A stretch of 64,000 bases of DNA from Acidianus ambivalens. GTDB taxonomy: Archaea > Thermoproteota > Thermoprotei_A > Sulfolobales > Sulfolobaceae. Under the pieces are notes generated by a model. The model was given only the letters and a program-made list of their open reading frames with translations, made no database searches and was not told the origin of the DNA. Positions 1 to 8,508 of this stretch are shown here, piece by piece. The position numbers and the translations under genes were made by a program. The stretch lies in NCBI RefSeq assembly GCF_009729015.1, contig NZ_CP045482.1, forward strand, positions 988,001 to 1,052,000, read 5' to 3'. Numbering within the stretch: position 1 is the first letter of the stretch; every line of letters starts with the position of its first letter.

Positions 1-1065
1 TCAACTGGTGATGAGTTAATAGAGCCTGGTAAAGAGTTACAGCCGGGAAAAATATACGAAAGCAATCTTCATTTCCTTATTTCAAGACTTAAAAATGATG
101 GATACAATGTAGTAGGTCATAAAGTCGTAGTAGATGATAAAGATAAAATTGAAGAAGCCCTTGAAGAGGCTAGTGAGATTGCAGATGTGATAATCATAAC
201 TGGTGGTACAAGCGCGGGAGAAAAAGACCTTGTTCACCAAATAATTAGAGAGAAAGGAGAAATAATAGTTCATGGACTAAAGTTTAAGCCAGGGAAACCT
301 ACATTATTAGGGAAATTTAACGGAAAGCCGGTCTTTGGACTTCCTGGTAATATTGTATCTACGATCATGATTTACGATAGAGTAATTAGAAACTACTTAT
401 CGCTAATGAAGGGAGAAGAAAATAACACTGAAGAAACTGAATATGCGCAATTATTACTTCCAGTTAAGGCAGATAAAAAGAGATTCACATATATTCCAGT
501 ATACTTAGTACAAGGATTTGCAATACCTATTCCTTTTGATAGCTATATGGTAGGTAGCTTTTCTTTGGCCGACGGTTTTATTGGGCTTGATCCAGGCACA
601 GAGTTAAAAGAAGGGGATAAAGTTGAAGTCATAATAAAGAGAAAGGACAGGAGGATTACATTAATAGGAGAAGAAGATAAAAGATTTGATAACTTGAACG
701 TAAGAAAAATTTATTTAGGCTCGCAAGTTTCTTGCAAGGCTTTAGAGAAGGGCATAGGAGATATAGTAGTTATTAGTTCATTATTCTGTACTCCGAATAA
801 TTATGACTATTTAATAGAAAGAAGAATTCTAGAACAAGGAGAGGGAGATGAAGTTGGATATTTTGATTGGCTAGGATTAAGCAAATTTAATAGAAATCCA
901 TCAGTAAAATTGAAGTCTCCTTCGACTGTGTTGAACTTTCTAGGTAAGGCAAAAGTGTTTGCACCAGAAGGATATCTTAAAGAAGGAAAGGAATTAGGCA
1001 AGGAAAAGTTATTCGTAATCGTAAGAAATAAGGAGGCTTTCAAATTCCTAAATGGAATTTTTTAA
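1..1065 (+). CDS. moeA: MoeA, molybdopterin molybdenumtransferase with extra C-terminal domain (5' partial)
   Basis: Inserts molybdate (or tungstate) into adenylylated molybdopterin, the last general step of Moco synthesis in the cytoplasm. The frame is open from base 1, so the gene begins upstream; the first in-frame ATG after the edge (361 region) or the GTG at 187 would be internal. The visible start STGDELIEPG and the GGTSAGEKDL motif are MoeA molybdenum-binding-domain signatures, followed by the KPGKPTLLG and GLPGN segments and the C-terminal beta domain. The last roughly 130 codons extend past the normal MoeA end and look like a lobe of a periplasmic-binding-protein-like (LysR/ModA type) fold, as in other archaeal MoeA proteins. 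That domain assignment is from sequence resemblance only. Confidence 0.9.
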   Translation, partial: STGDELIEPGKELQPGKIYESNLHFLISRLKNDGYNVVGHKVVVDDKDKIEEALEEASEIADVIIITGGTSAGEKDLVHQIIREKGEIIVHGLKFKPGKPTLLGKFNGKPVFGLPGNIVSTIMIYDRVIRNYLSLMKGEENNTEETEYAQLLLPVKADKKRFTYIPVYLVQGFAIPIPFDSYMVGSFSLADGFIGLDPGTELKEGDKVEVIIKRKDRRITLIGEEDKRFDNLNVRKIYLGSQVSCKALEKGIGDIVVISSLFCTPNNYDYLIERRILEQGEGDEVGYFDWLGLSKFNRNPSVKLKSPSTVLNFLGKAKVFAPEGYLKEGKELGKEKLFVIVRNKEAFKFLNGIF

Positions 1066-1086
1066 GAATACACAAATCTGAAAAAC

Positions 1087-1094
1087 CTTAAATG
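1087..1094 (+). promoter_or_regulatory. TATA box of thrB
   Basis: CTTAAATG preceded by an A-rich stretch is centred 25 nt before the ATG at 1115. This is the normal Sulfolobales distance from TATA box to the first base of a leaderless mRNA, and it favours 1115 over 1097 as the thrB start. Confidence 0.45.
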
Positions 1095-1114
1095 TAATGT
1101 ACATATTTTTAGCT

Positions 1115-2044
1115 ATGTCAGCAAAAGCAGAGGCTTACTCAAGTTCCGCTAATTTGGGCCCTGGATTTGATATTTTATCCATGGCTCATAACGCTTTCAA
1201 GGACATAGTAATTGCGAGAACTATTGAGGAGAAGGGAAAAATAATAATCAAGAGTAATAATCCCAAGATTCCTTTAGATCCTGAAAAAAATTCTGCAGGA
1301 TTGGCTACAAAAATTCTTCTTCAAGAAAAGGGAATAGATGAAGGGGTAGAAATCGAGATAAATAAGGGAATTCCTTTTGGCTTGGGTTTAGGCAGTAGTG
1401 GTGCCTCTTCTGTTGCTGCAATAGCAGCAGTTAACGAGCTTTTTGAGCTTAAGTTGACCCAAGAAGAGATGGTAAAATATTCGATGTTCGGAGAGCAGGC
1501 TTCTTCTGGCTCTCCTCACCCTGATAATGTAGCAGCTAGTGTATACGGTGGAATAATTGCTGTAACCTCGGTTTCTCCTGTAAAAGTAGAAAAAATCCCT
1601 GTTAATCTAGATTTTAAGATCCTATTAATTTCCCCCCAAGGTGAGAGGGAAGGCAAAACAAAAAAAGCTAGAGAAATGTTACCTAGTAAGATAGACCTTT
1701 CACTTTATGTTAAAAATTCCAGATATCTATCGTCGCTAATTTTAGGCTTTATTAAAGGAGATAAAGAATTGATAAAACAAGGGTTAAACGATGAAATAGT
1801 TGAAGTTGCGAGGGAGCCTCTCTATCCTCACTATAAGAAAATTAAAGAAATTGCATTGAAGAATGGCGCTATAGGTAGTTGTGTTAGCGGTGCAGGACCA
1901 ACAGTCTTGGTGCTCTATGACGATAACACTAACCTTGATAAAATAAAGGTTGAGAGCCTTGAAGTTTGCAAAGCATTTGGACTTACATGCAATTTCATTT
2001 CGGCTCAAATAGCTGGAGGTGTAAAAAGTGAAAGACTCAACTAA
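1115..2044 (+). CDS. thrB: Homoserine kinase (GHMP family)
   Basis: Phosphorylates homoserine to O-phosphohomoserine, feeding threonine and, in many archaea, methionine/cysteine synthesis. About 309 residues. The N-terminal SSANLGPGFD and the phosphate-binding loop GLGLGSSGASS near residues 88-98 are typical of homoserine kinase, and the C-terminal SCVSGAGPTVL motif closes the GHMP fold. An upstream ATG at 1097 would add six residues, but the TATA spacing points to a leaderless start at 1115. Its 3' end overlaps the next gene, a trans-sulfuration-type PLP enzyme, by 17 nt, so the two are probably co-transcribed and share the phosphohomoserine branch point. Confidence 0.92.
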   Translation: MSAKAEAYSSSANLGPGFDILSMAHNAFKDIVIARTIEEKGKIIIKSNNPKIPLDPEKNSAGLATKILLQEKGIDEGVEIEINKGIPFGLGLGSSGASSVAAIAAVNELFELKLTQEEMVKYSMFGEQASSGSPHPDNVAASVYGGIIAVTSVSPVKVEKIPVNLDFKILLISPQGEREGKTKKAREMLPSKIDLSLYVKNSRYLSSLILGFIKGDKELIKQGLNDEIVEVAREPLYPHYKKIKEIALKNGAIGSCVSGAGPTVLVLYDDNTNLDKIKVESLEVCKAFGLTCNFISAQIAGGVKSERLN

Positions 2045-3155
2045 GGCTGTAAAAGAAGATATTGAAGATTCAACTAAAGCAATTACTACACCAATTTATC
2101 AAACAGTAGCTTTTATGTTCCCAGAAGGAGAGAAATTTAGGTATTCAAGAGAAGCAAATCCTACAACCCTAGAGCTAGGCAAGAAGATAGCTGAACTTGA
2201 AGGAGCAGAAATGGGTATTGCGTTCTCTTCTGGAATGGGAGCTATTACTACAACTCTTCTTACTTTGCTTACTCCAGGAAAGTCGTTATTAGTAACCATG
2301 GACATGTTTGGTAGAAGTTTACGTTTTTGTAAAGATTTCTTGGCAAACTGGGGAGTTAAAGTAACTATTAGTAAACCTGGAAATGAAAACTTACTAGAGG
2401 CCGCAAAAAGATCTCATTTTGACGTGATATTTGTAGAAAGTATAACTAATCCTTTACTTCGAGTTATCAACTTACCAGAATTGTCAAAAATTGCTAAAGA
2501 AAATAATAGTATTCTAGTTGTAGATTCGACTTTTGCTACTCCAATAAATCAAAAGCCAATAGAGCTTGGAGCAGATATAGTTATACATAGTGCATCCAAA
2601 TTTATTGCAGGGCATAATGACGTTATAGCAGGACTTGCTGCAGGTAAAGAAGAACTCATGAAGAACATCGACTTAATGAGGAGAACCCTGGGAACTTCTT
2701 TAGAACCTTTCCCTGCTTATCTAGTAATAAGGGGAATGAAAACTCTAAAGGTTAGAATGGACGTTATAAATAGGAATGCTGAACAGATAGCTGAATTTCT
2801 AGAAGATCATCCAAAAGTTACTAAGGTATATTATCCAGGATTAAAGTCTCATCCAGATTACGAAATAGCTAGAAAAGTTCTTAAAGGCTTTGGCGGAGTA
2901 GTAAGCTTTGAAGTTAGAGGAGGTAAGGATGAGGCTCTTAAGGTAATGAGATCAACTAAGGTAATAATTCCTGCACAGAGCTTAGGTGGCGTTAACTCCT
3001 TAATTTCTCATCCACCTACAATGAGTCATAGAACCCTGACTTTAGAGGAGAGGAAGATAATAGGAATTAACGATTCTTTACTAAGATTGTCTGTGGGAAT
3101 AGAAGATGTTGAAGATCTGATAGAAGATTTAGATCAAGCTTTAAGTAAAATTTAA
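2028..3155 (+). CDS. Cystathionine gamma-synthase / O-acylhomoserine sulfhydrylase family PLP enzyme
   Basis: Cys/Met metabolism PLP-dependent lyase-synthase of 375 residues. Visible hallmarks are YSREANPTTLELG near the N terminus, the SSGMGAIT cofactor-phosphate region, VESITNPLLRV, DSTFATP, and the Schiff-base lysine in HSASKFIAGHND near residue 190. The C-terminal SLGGVNSLISHP and RLSVGIED segments fit gamma-synthases/gamma-lyases. The start codon is GTG, 17 nt inside thrB. Coupling to homoserine kinase suggests it uses O-phosphohomoserine or another activated homoserine. The exact reaction (cystathionine synthase, lyase or sulfhydrylase) cannot be read from sequence. Confidence 0.88.
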   Translation: MKDSTKAVKEDIEDSTKAITTPIYQTVAFMFPEGEKFRYSREANPTTLELGKKIAELEGAEMGIAFSSGMGAITTTLLTLLTPGKSLLVTMDMFGRSLRFCKDFLANWGVKVTISKPGNENLLEAAKRSHFDVIFVESITNPLLRVINLPELSKIAKENNSILVVDSTFATPINQKPIELGADIVIHSASKFIAGHNDVIAGLAAGKEELMKNIDLMRRTLGTSLEPFPAYLVIRGMKTLKVRMDVINRNAEQIAEFLEDHPKVTKVYYPGLKSHPDYEIARKVLKGFGGVVSFEVRGGKDEALKVMRSTKVIIPAQSLGGVNSLISHPPTMSHRTLTLEERKIIGINDSLLRLSVGIEDVEDLIEDLDQALSKI

Positions 3156-3466
3156 ATGAGGGCTTTTATCTCTCTTTTTAATTCGTCTTCTAGCATCGCC
3201 TTTATTTCCATTCTATGAACTCTTGTTAGATGAAGAAATAAACCTCTTTTAGTAAAAGGACCTTTATTACATAATTTACAATAAAGTAAATGATTTTGCT
3301 CATAGGATAGCCAAAATGATACTTTATCAATTACTCTCTCTGCCATGTCTTTTGAAGAATAACCTACTGCTCTTACAATTTCATCTTCTTTTACACTTAT
3401 CAAAGATGCTTTTTTGACTGTTAACTCTATTAGCTTTTCAGCAGTTATTGAGATTCCGCTATCCAT
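3152..3466 (-). CDS. Small C2H2 zinc-finger protein
   Basis: A 104-residue protein with one classical zinc finger near residues 63-84: C-x2-C-x12-H-x4-H, visible as CKLC followed by HLTRVH. The N-terminal 60 residues are predicted mixed helical and match nothing I recognise. Such single C2H2 proteins are common in Sulfolobales chromosomes and viruses, and DNA binding is the usual inference. It overlaps the upstream gene (3445-3975) by 22 nt on the same strand, so they probably form a two-gene operon, and it overlaps the preceding convergent gene by 4 nt. Confidence 0.7.
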   Translation of the reverse strand: MDSGISITAEKLIELTVKKASLISVKEDEIVRAVGYSSKDMAERVIDKVSFWLSYEQNHLLYCKLCNKGPFTKRGLFLHLTRVHRMEIKAMLEDELKREIKALI

Positions 3467-3975
3467 TTTGTCCTCACTGAGGATATTCCTATTGCAACTA
3501 CGAGTATTGCTAATAATCTTCTTAGCTTTAAATAAAAGTCTGGCGTATCTAAAACTGAAGCAAAATCGTTAATTTCTACGCCAAGTGCTCTCAAAAGCCT
3601 TTCTATTCTGACCTCTATGTCAGCATAATTATAAACTATTTCTCCATTATCTAATGCTCTTTTTAACTCTATCACATCATCAAGAGTTGTGGCTAATTCT
3701 TCTTCTGTTATTTCGTCAAATATTTGCGTTAGTTTCTTTTTTATCCTACAACCTAACATTTCAGCTAAGCCAGGATAATAATCTATGGGTGCCATTTCCA
3801 TTATCCAAGCATCTGCGTATTTTCTTACAGTATCATTTACTTCTGGTAATTCTCCTTCTATTTCTTCAACTATTGATGCAGCAGCAACTATATGAGCCAA
3901 AGCGTGACCTACTTTAATTTCCTCTGCTGGGCTAACATTATTACTATAATTCGATTCAATGCTCAATTCAACCAC
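3445..3975 (-). CDS. Conserved hypothetical protein, helical
   Basis: A 176-residue acidic protein, mostly predicted helical, with no motif I recognise. A hydrophobic stretch close to the C terminus (LLAILVVAIGISSV) could be a buried helix or a weak membrane segment. The start is GTG at 3975; a TTG four codons in is an alternative. It lies upstream of and overlaps the zinc-finger gene, so co-expression is likely. Function unknown. Confidence 0.6.
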   Translation of the reverse strand: MVELSIESNYSNNVSPAEEIKVGHALAHIVAAASIVEEIEGELPEVNDTVRKYADAWIMEMAPIDYYPGLAEMLGCRIKKKLTQIFDEITEEELATTLDDVIELKRALDNGEIVYNYADIEVRIERLLRALGVEINDFASVLDTPDFYLKLRRLLAILVVAIGISSVRTKWIAESQ

Positions 3976-4076
3976 TCAATCGTAAAATTATGACCTTTAA
4001 GTTTAAAGTAAGGACTCAAATAATACATGCAAAGTCTAGAGCTTATTATTTTAGCTTAGCATATAGTTGTAAAAAG

Positions 4077-4083
4077 TATAAAG
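4077..4083 (+). promoter_or_regulatory. TATA box of the DUF1152 gene
   Basis: TATAAAG lies 27 nt before the ATG at 4107. The spacing supports a leaderless start there rather than at the upstream in-frame ATG at 3990. Confidence 0.5.
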
Positions 4084-4106
4084 TGCCAAAAAGTATTTTA
4101 AGTAAT

Positions 4107-5105
4107 ATGAAGGCTTTCGTTTTTGGAATAGGCGGTGGCGGAGATATTTTATCAGCTCTTTTGCCTTACGTGTATTACAAAAGGTTAGGTTATGAAGTCA
4201 AATTAGGGGCAGTAGTTTGGGAGAGATACGTAGAAGATCCATTACCTGGACCAATCTGTAAGGAAGATCTGGTTAATTTTGAAGAAATAAATGATTATGT
4301 TTACAAAGTATGCTCTAACTCTTATGCAATAAGGGGAGGTCTAAAGGTAGTACCCCAATTGATGAGAGTCTTAAAAGTAGTCAATGATTATGGTTTTGCA
4401 ATATGTAATAAAGGTGGAGACATAGGAATGTCAGAGGCCTTAAACGACCTTATAGATAAAGAGAAATTTGACTTAGTTATAGGAGTCGATGCCGGAGGAG
4501 ACGTTTTAGCTAATGGAGGTGAAAAAGGATTGGGAAGCCCATTAATAGACTCAATTTCTTTAGCATCATTAGTTTCATTGAAAGTAAAATCCATTCTGGG
4601 AATTATTGGCGCTGGGAGCGATGGCGAGCTTGACTACGAATACGTATTAAGAAGAATTTCTGAAGTTGCAAAAATTGGTGGATTACTGGATTCTAAAGGA
4701 ATAGACAATGATGTTGCAAATTTAATGGGCGAGGCGTTAAAGATAGTAAACACTGAAGCTTCTAGAATACCTTTTGAAGCATTTCATGGCTTATACGGTG
4801 AAGTTAAAATAAGGAATGGAACTAGAAAAGTTTACGTTACTCCAGTGTCATCCGTAATGTTTTTCTTAGATCCTAAGAAATTAGCCCAAATATCTGGAAT
4901 TTATAAAATTGTTGCAGGATCAAGAAGTTTAGATGAGGCTAACGAAAAGTTTCATAGGCATGGAATATATACAGAGTATGATTTTGAAAAAGATTTATTT
5001 GAGAAATTTGGATTCAACTCTAGAAACGCTACGTATGATGAATTGCAAAAAATAAGGGAAGAGGGTATTTCAAGAGTAAAATCTGGAAATGTTTTTAATT
5101 CTTAA
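4107..5105 (+). CDS. DUF1152 family protein
   Basis: A 332-residue member of the archaeal DUF1152 family, recognised by the glycine-rich N terminus MKAFVFGIGGGGDILSALLP and a second segment VIGVDAGGDVLANGGEKGLG. Both look like nucleotide- or sugar-phosphate-binding loops, but no activity is established to my knowledge. The reading frame is open back to 3990, yet the extra 39 residues are unlike the family start and lie upstream of the TATA box at 4077, so I start at 4107. A putative nuclease gene begins 9 nt after its stop. Confidence 0.75.
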   Translation: MKAFVFGIGGGGDILSALLPYVYYKRLGYEVKLGAVVWERYVEDPLPGPICKEDLVNFEEINDYVYKVCSNSYAIRGGLKVVPQLMRVLKVVNDYGFAICNKGGDIGMSEALNDLIDKEKFDLVIGVDAGGDVLANGGEKGLGSPLIDSISLASLVSLKVKSILGIIGAGSDGELDYEYVLRRISEVAKIGGLLDSKGIDNDVANLMGEALKIVNTEASRIPFEAFHGLYGEVKIRNGTRKVYVTPVSSVMFFLDPKKLAQISGIYKIVAGSRSLDEANEKFHRHGIYTEYDFEKDLFEKFGFNSRNATYDELQKIREEGISRVKSGNVFNS

Positions 5106-5114
5106 CGTTATAAA

Positions 5115-5660
5115 ATGCATGTGAATAGTTTAGAAGAGTTAATAAACGAGTACGGATTTACGGATGAAGAAATCAATTTTGCCCTTGAAAGAGCTAAGGG
5201 CATAATATTTGGTTTTGCAATGGAGTATAGGGCAAGGAAAGTTTTGGAAAATTATAATTTTACAAATATTAAATCTGTAAATCTTCCTACACATGATATT
5301 GAAGCAGAAAAAGATGGAGAAAAATATTATATTGAAGTAAAAGCTAGCAAGAAGTCTCCAACTAAGGAATATAGCGCATATAAAATTGCAATGATTGCCC
5401 AATTACATGGAATTCATTTAACCTTAGTCATGTTACCTTCTCCCAGACTTTACCTTACAGAAGAAATTTTAAGTGAGCCTAAGAGAGTGCTCTTTGAATT
5501 CTTTAGAATGTTATTTAATAACGAAAATGATAAATTAAAGGAATTCTTAGCAAATGATAAGAATAGGAAAATTGTAGAGTCATACAATAAAGTGATAATT
5601 CACTACTTCCCTGAAATAAAAGATTTAACATCACTTGAGATTATAAGACCTATTCTTTGA
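5115..5660 (+). CDS. Putative PD-(D/E)XK-fold nuclease-like protein
   Basis: A 181-residue protein. Residues 57-80 show HDIEAEKDGEKYYIEVKAS, i.e. an aspartate, a short linker and an E-V-K triad ending a beta strand. That is the layout of the PD-(D/E)XK restriction-endonuclease fold (D ... E-x-K). The rest is helical. It starts 9 nt after the DUF1152 stop and is probably co-transcribed with it. No methyltransferase or other defence partner is adjacent, so a repair or housekeeping role is as likely as restriction. Its 3' end overlaps the convergent KH-domain gene by 30 nt. Confidence 0.55.
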   Translation: MHVNSLEELINEYGFTDEEINFALERAKGIIFGFAMEYRARKVLENYNFTNIKSVNLPTHDIEAEKDGEKYYIEVKASKKSPTKEYSAYKIAMIAQLHGIHLTLVMLPSPRLYLTEEILSEPKRVLFEFFRMLFNNENDKLKEFLANDKNRKIVESYNKVIIHYFPEIKDLTSLEIIRPIL

Positions 5661-6164
5661 AAGGTGAACTAGTTCAGCCTCAGCTTTATCTAAGTATTTG
5701 TAAACTGTAGAATGTTCTTTACCTTCAATTAGCAATTCTATAGCTTTTCTTGCGATTTGCACTTGATCATAAATTCCAATGATAGCTACAAAATGATCTG
5801 TTATCGATATTGAAACTCCAGTATACTCTTGGATTATTTTCTTTGCCTTACCGTTCTCACCTATGATTCTCCCTTTTATTCTCCTCAAAGTTTCTGGATT
5901 ACTTCCAACGGATTGCTTTAAATCTATGACTTCAAGCATGTAATCGTCAGAAAGTAATTTTAACGATTCATCTACAGAAAATCCTAAGCCTATCGCCCTA
6001 ATTACAGATATTACTTTCATTGCCTCATAAGGGTTTTGTGAGGAGTCAACGTTAAAGGTTTTAGTATTCTCGTCATACGTAATTTCTACTCCACTTAACT
6101 CTTTCAATTTTGGTATAAGAGACTTTACTATATTTATTTTCTCATCCGGTACGCTAATGAACAT
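5631..6164 (-). CDS. KH-domain RNA-processing protein (archaeal Dim2/Krr1-like)
   Basis: A 177-residue two-KH-domain protein. The second KH domain is clear: RRIKGRIIGENGKAKKIIQE contains the GxxG loop (GENG), and SISITDHFVAIIG follows. The family is the archaeal counterpart of eukaryotic Pno1/Dim2, which works with Rio kinase in late small-subunit rRNA maturation. The upstream genes on the same strand are Rio1 and aIF1A with gaps of only 6 and 2 nt, so these three form a ribosome-biogenesis/initiation operon transcribed from about 7243. Confidence 0.88.
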   Translation of the reverse strand: MFISVPDEKINIVKSLIPKLKELSGVEITYDENTKTFNVDSSQNPYEAMKVISVIRAIGLGFSVDESLKLLSDDYMLEVIDLKQSVGSNPETLRRIKGRIIGENGKAKKIIQEYTGVSISITDHFVAIIGIYDQVQIARKAIELLIEGKEHSTVYKYLDKAEAELVHLSKNRSYNLK

Positions 6165-6170
6165 TGCTAT

Positions 6171-6920
6171 TCATTTAGTTATATTTAATCTCTTTAAAAT
6201 ATCTTCAGTTGAGTAAACTTCAATACCCTTAGAGGAGAAAAACTTGTTCACGTTCTCAATATCCCTAATTAGCAGATCAATGGCGTTTTCACTCTCTATG
6301 AAAATTGCTTGGCTTACATCAATTATGTAAACTTTGTCCCATACCATTATGTTATATTCGCTTAAATCTCCGTGCACTAGCTTTGCTTTATTAACCATGA
6401 TTTCTAACTGAGAAATTACCTCATCATATAGGTCTTTAGTTATCTCGTCTTCTGAAAGCTCTTTTAAAAGAGGAGCCCTCTTACCGTTCTCTCCAATAAA
6501 ATCCATAACTAGAATATTTTCTTTAACTAGAATTGGTTTAGGTACATTTACTCCTGATTCGTACATTATACTTAAATTCTTGAATTCCTTCCTAGCCCAA
6601 GTAATTATAAGCTTTCTTGTATTTGTAGCTTTTATATCTTCGAACCTTTTATCACCAAACGTATATTTCTGAATTGCTCTTTTTGAAGCCGAAGTAGAAA
6701 CATAATAAATCTTTACTGCATAATATTTTCCATCGAACGTTTTTGCCGGGTATACTTTAGCCTCTTTTCCAGAGGAAATCGCTCCCAAATAATAATCAAT
6801 ATTTAACTTACTCGCTATTTCCTCTAATAGCACGTAAGTTCTAGGACTTAAAGTAGAATCAACTACTTTAAAAAGATCCTCATCTTTTCTTCTTTTTTCA
6901 ACTTTTTTCTTTTCAAACAA
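6171..6920 (-). CDS. rio1: Rio1-type serine/threonine protein kinase
   Basis: A 249-residue RIO kinase acting in small ribosomal subunit maturation. The P-loop is SSGKEAKVYPA, the ATP-binding lysine is in YAVKIYY, the catalytic loop is HGDLSEYNIMV, and the metal-binding aspartate is in YIIDVSQA. These are the RIO-specific variants of kinase motifs (IDxxQ instead of DFG). It has no substrate lobe. The N-terminal lysine/arginine-rich segment (residues 1-15) is typical of Rio1. It lies between the KH-domain gene and aIF1A in one tight operon. Confidence 0.93.
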   Translation of the reverse strand: MFEKKKVEKRRKDEDLFKVVDSTLSPRTYVLLEEIASKLNIDYYLGAISSGKEAKVYPAKTFDGKYYAVKIYYVSTSASKRAIQKYTFGDKRFEDIKATNTRKLIITWARKEFKNLSIMYESGVNVPKPILVKENILVMDFIGENGKRAPLLKELSEDEITKDLYDEVISQLEIMVNKAKLVHGDLSEYNIMVWDKVYIIDVSQAIFIESENAIDLLIRDIENVNKFFSSKGIEVYSTEDILKRLNITK

Positions 6921-6922
6921 TT

Positions 6923-7243
6923 TTATCCTCTTAGCTGATCTAGTACTTCTTTATCAACTACCCCTTCATCAATTAACTTCTTTATCTCATCGTGCATATA
7001 CTTGTGAATAATATCTGCTTTATCCGGTTGAAAATCCCAAGGTGCAACTAATACAACATCTCCTTCCTTTATCCAAGTTTTCTTTCTCATTCTACCCGGT
7101 ATTCTTGCAGTTCTTTGCTTTCCATCTACACAAAGGACAACTATATGTTCAGCTCCGAGCATTTTCTTAACTACACAAATGACTTCTCCTTCTGCCGGTT
7201 TCATTACTTCTCTAACTGGTGCTTCTGGATCTTTTTTTGGCAA
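6923..7243 (-). CDS. eif1A: Translation initiation factor aIF-1A
   Basis: A 106-residue OB-fold protein that binds the A site of the 30S subunit during start-codon selection. Recognised from GEVICVVKKMLGAEHIVVLC, the RTARIPGRMRKKTWI core and DVVLVAPWDFQPDKADI. The basic surface of the OB fold and the acidic C-terminal tail are present. It is the first gene of the operon that continues into Rio1 and the KH protein. Confidence 0.95.
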   Translation of the reverse strand: MPKKDPEAPVREVMKPAEGEVICVVKKMLGAEHIVVLCVDGKQRTARIPGRMRKKTWIKEGDVVLVAPWDFQPDKADIIHKYMHDEIKKLIDEGVVDKEVLDQLRG

Positions 7244-7286
7244 CTATTTGACCACCTCTATACTATTTTCTATTGATCTTAAAAAA

Positions 7287-8474
7287 TTATAGAGGTCTTA
7301 AAAGTTCAATAGCCATTGCAGTAGAACCTCCAGTACCATGACAAATACTTGCAATTCCTCTTTCTCCTTTCATTTTAGACAAAACGTTAATTAAAGTAGT
7401 TACAATTCTCGCTCCGCTAGCGCCAATTGGATGACCCAAAGCTATCGCTCCACCAAAAACATTAAGTCTATCGTAGGGAATTCCTAGATATCTATTTGCT
7501 AAAACGCTGTTAACTGCAAAAGCTTCATTATTCTCAAAATAATCAAATTTAGATATATCCATGTTTAATTTCTGCAAGAGCTTCTTAACTGCAAATATAG
7601 GAGCCTCTGTAAATCTCCAACTCTCAATTCCAGCCCAAGAAAAGCCTAAAACTCTTGCTAATGGATCGACGCCTAATTCTTTTACTGCCTTTTCGCTCAT
7701 TAAAACAAGTGCAGAAGCGCCGTCAGATAATTGAGAAGAGTTGCCTGCTGTATGAAAACCGTCTTTACTAAAGGCTGGCTTTAGTTTCGACAATTTTTCT
7801 ATTGAAGTATCGGCTCTTATGCCTTCATCTTTTGTTATCAACGTCCCATTAACTTCTACTGGGACTATTTCACTGGCAAACAAGCCTTTCTCTGTAGCTT
7901 CAGCTGCTCTCTTATGACTTTGATAAGCTACTTCATCTAACTCTTGCCTAGTAAAATTATGAGCTTTAGCTACCATATCAGCTTCTTCTCCCATTAGCTT
8001 CATATTAAATGGATCAGTTAAGCCATCCATTAACATTGTATCTACGAATTCCAACTGCTTGCCCATCAACATTTTTACACCCCATCTAACGTGAGATCTT
8101 ACTGCTAACGCGGCTTGGCTCATGCTTTCCATTCCTCCTGCTACTACAATATCAGCATCTCCAGTCTTTATCAATTCGACTGCATTAGTTATGCTCATCA
8201 TTCCAGAAGAACAAACCATATCAACAGAATATCCGTCAATCTCATATGGAATTCCAGCCTTAACTGCAGCTTGTCTTGCCAAGTCTTGACCAAAGGCAGC
8301 TCTTAATATATTACCCATAATTACTATATCAACTCTTTTAGGATCAACATTTGCCCTCTTTAATGCTTCTTTTATCGCTATAGCACCTAAATCTACTGGA
8401 CTAATATCCTTAAATACTCCTCCAAATTTTCCTATTGGAGTCCTAACAGCTGAGGCAATATAAACTTCTGTCAT
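7287..8474 (-). CDS. Acetyl-CoA C-acetyltransferase (thiolase)
   Basis: A 395-residue thiolase of full length. The acyl-accepting cysteine is in VDMVCSSGM (C88). NEAFAVN, GHPIGASGAR (catalytic His) and CHGTGGS (proton-shuttling Cys) complete the active site, and the N-terminal ASAVRTPIGKFGG is typical. It interconverts two acetyl-CoA with acetoacetyl-CoA. Because all catalytic residues are kept, it is a true thiolase and not the archaeal SCP2-like scaffold form. In Sulfolobales this reaction closes the 3-hydroxypropionate/4-hydroxybutyrate cycle, whose mutase and epimerase genes lie at 42040-44204. Assignment to that cycle rather than fatty-acid breakdown is inference. Confidence 0.92.
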   Translation of the reverse strand: MTEVYIASAVRTPIGKFGGVFKDISPVDLGAIAIKEALKRANVDPKRVDIVIMGNILRAAFGQDLARQAAVKAGIPYEIDGYSVDMVCSSGMMSITNAVELIKTGDADIVVAGGMESMSQAALAVRSHVRWGVKMLMGKQLEFVDTMLMDGLTDPFNMKLMGEEADMVAKAHNFTRQELDEVAYQSHKRAAEATEKGLFASEIVPVEVNGTLITKDEGIRADTSIEKLSKLKPAFSKDGFHTAGNSSQLSDGASALVLMSEKAVKELGVDPLARVLGFSWAGIESWRFTEAPIFAVKKLLQKLNMDISKFDYFENNEAFAVNSVLANRYLGIPYDRLNVFGGAIALGHPIGASGARIVTTLINVLSKMKGERGIASICHGTGGSTAMAIELLRPL

Positions 8475-8508
8475 AACATTATATCAGTATTAAAACAATT
8501 TAAATTTT

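Noticed and set aside
3990..4106. N-terminal extension of the DUF1152 protein
   Set aside because: Family members start at the MKAFVFGIGGGG segment, and a TATA box lies inside the extension at the correct distance from the ATG at 4107.
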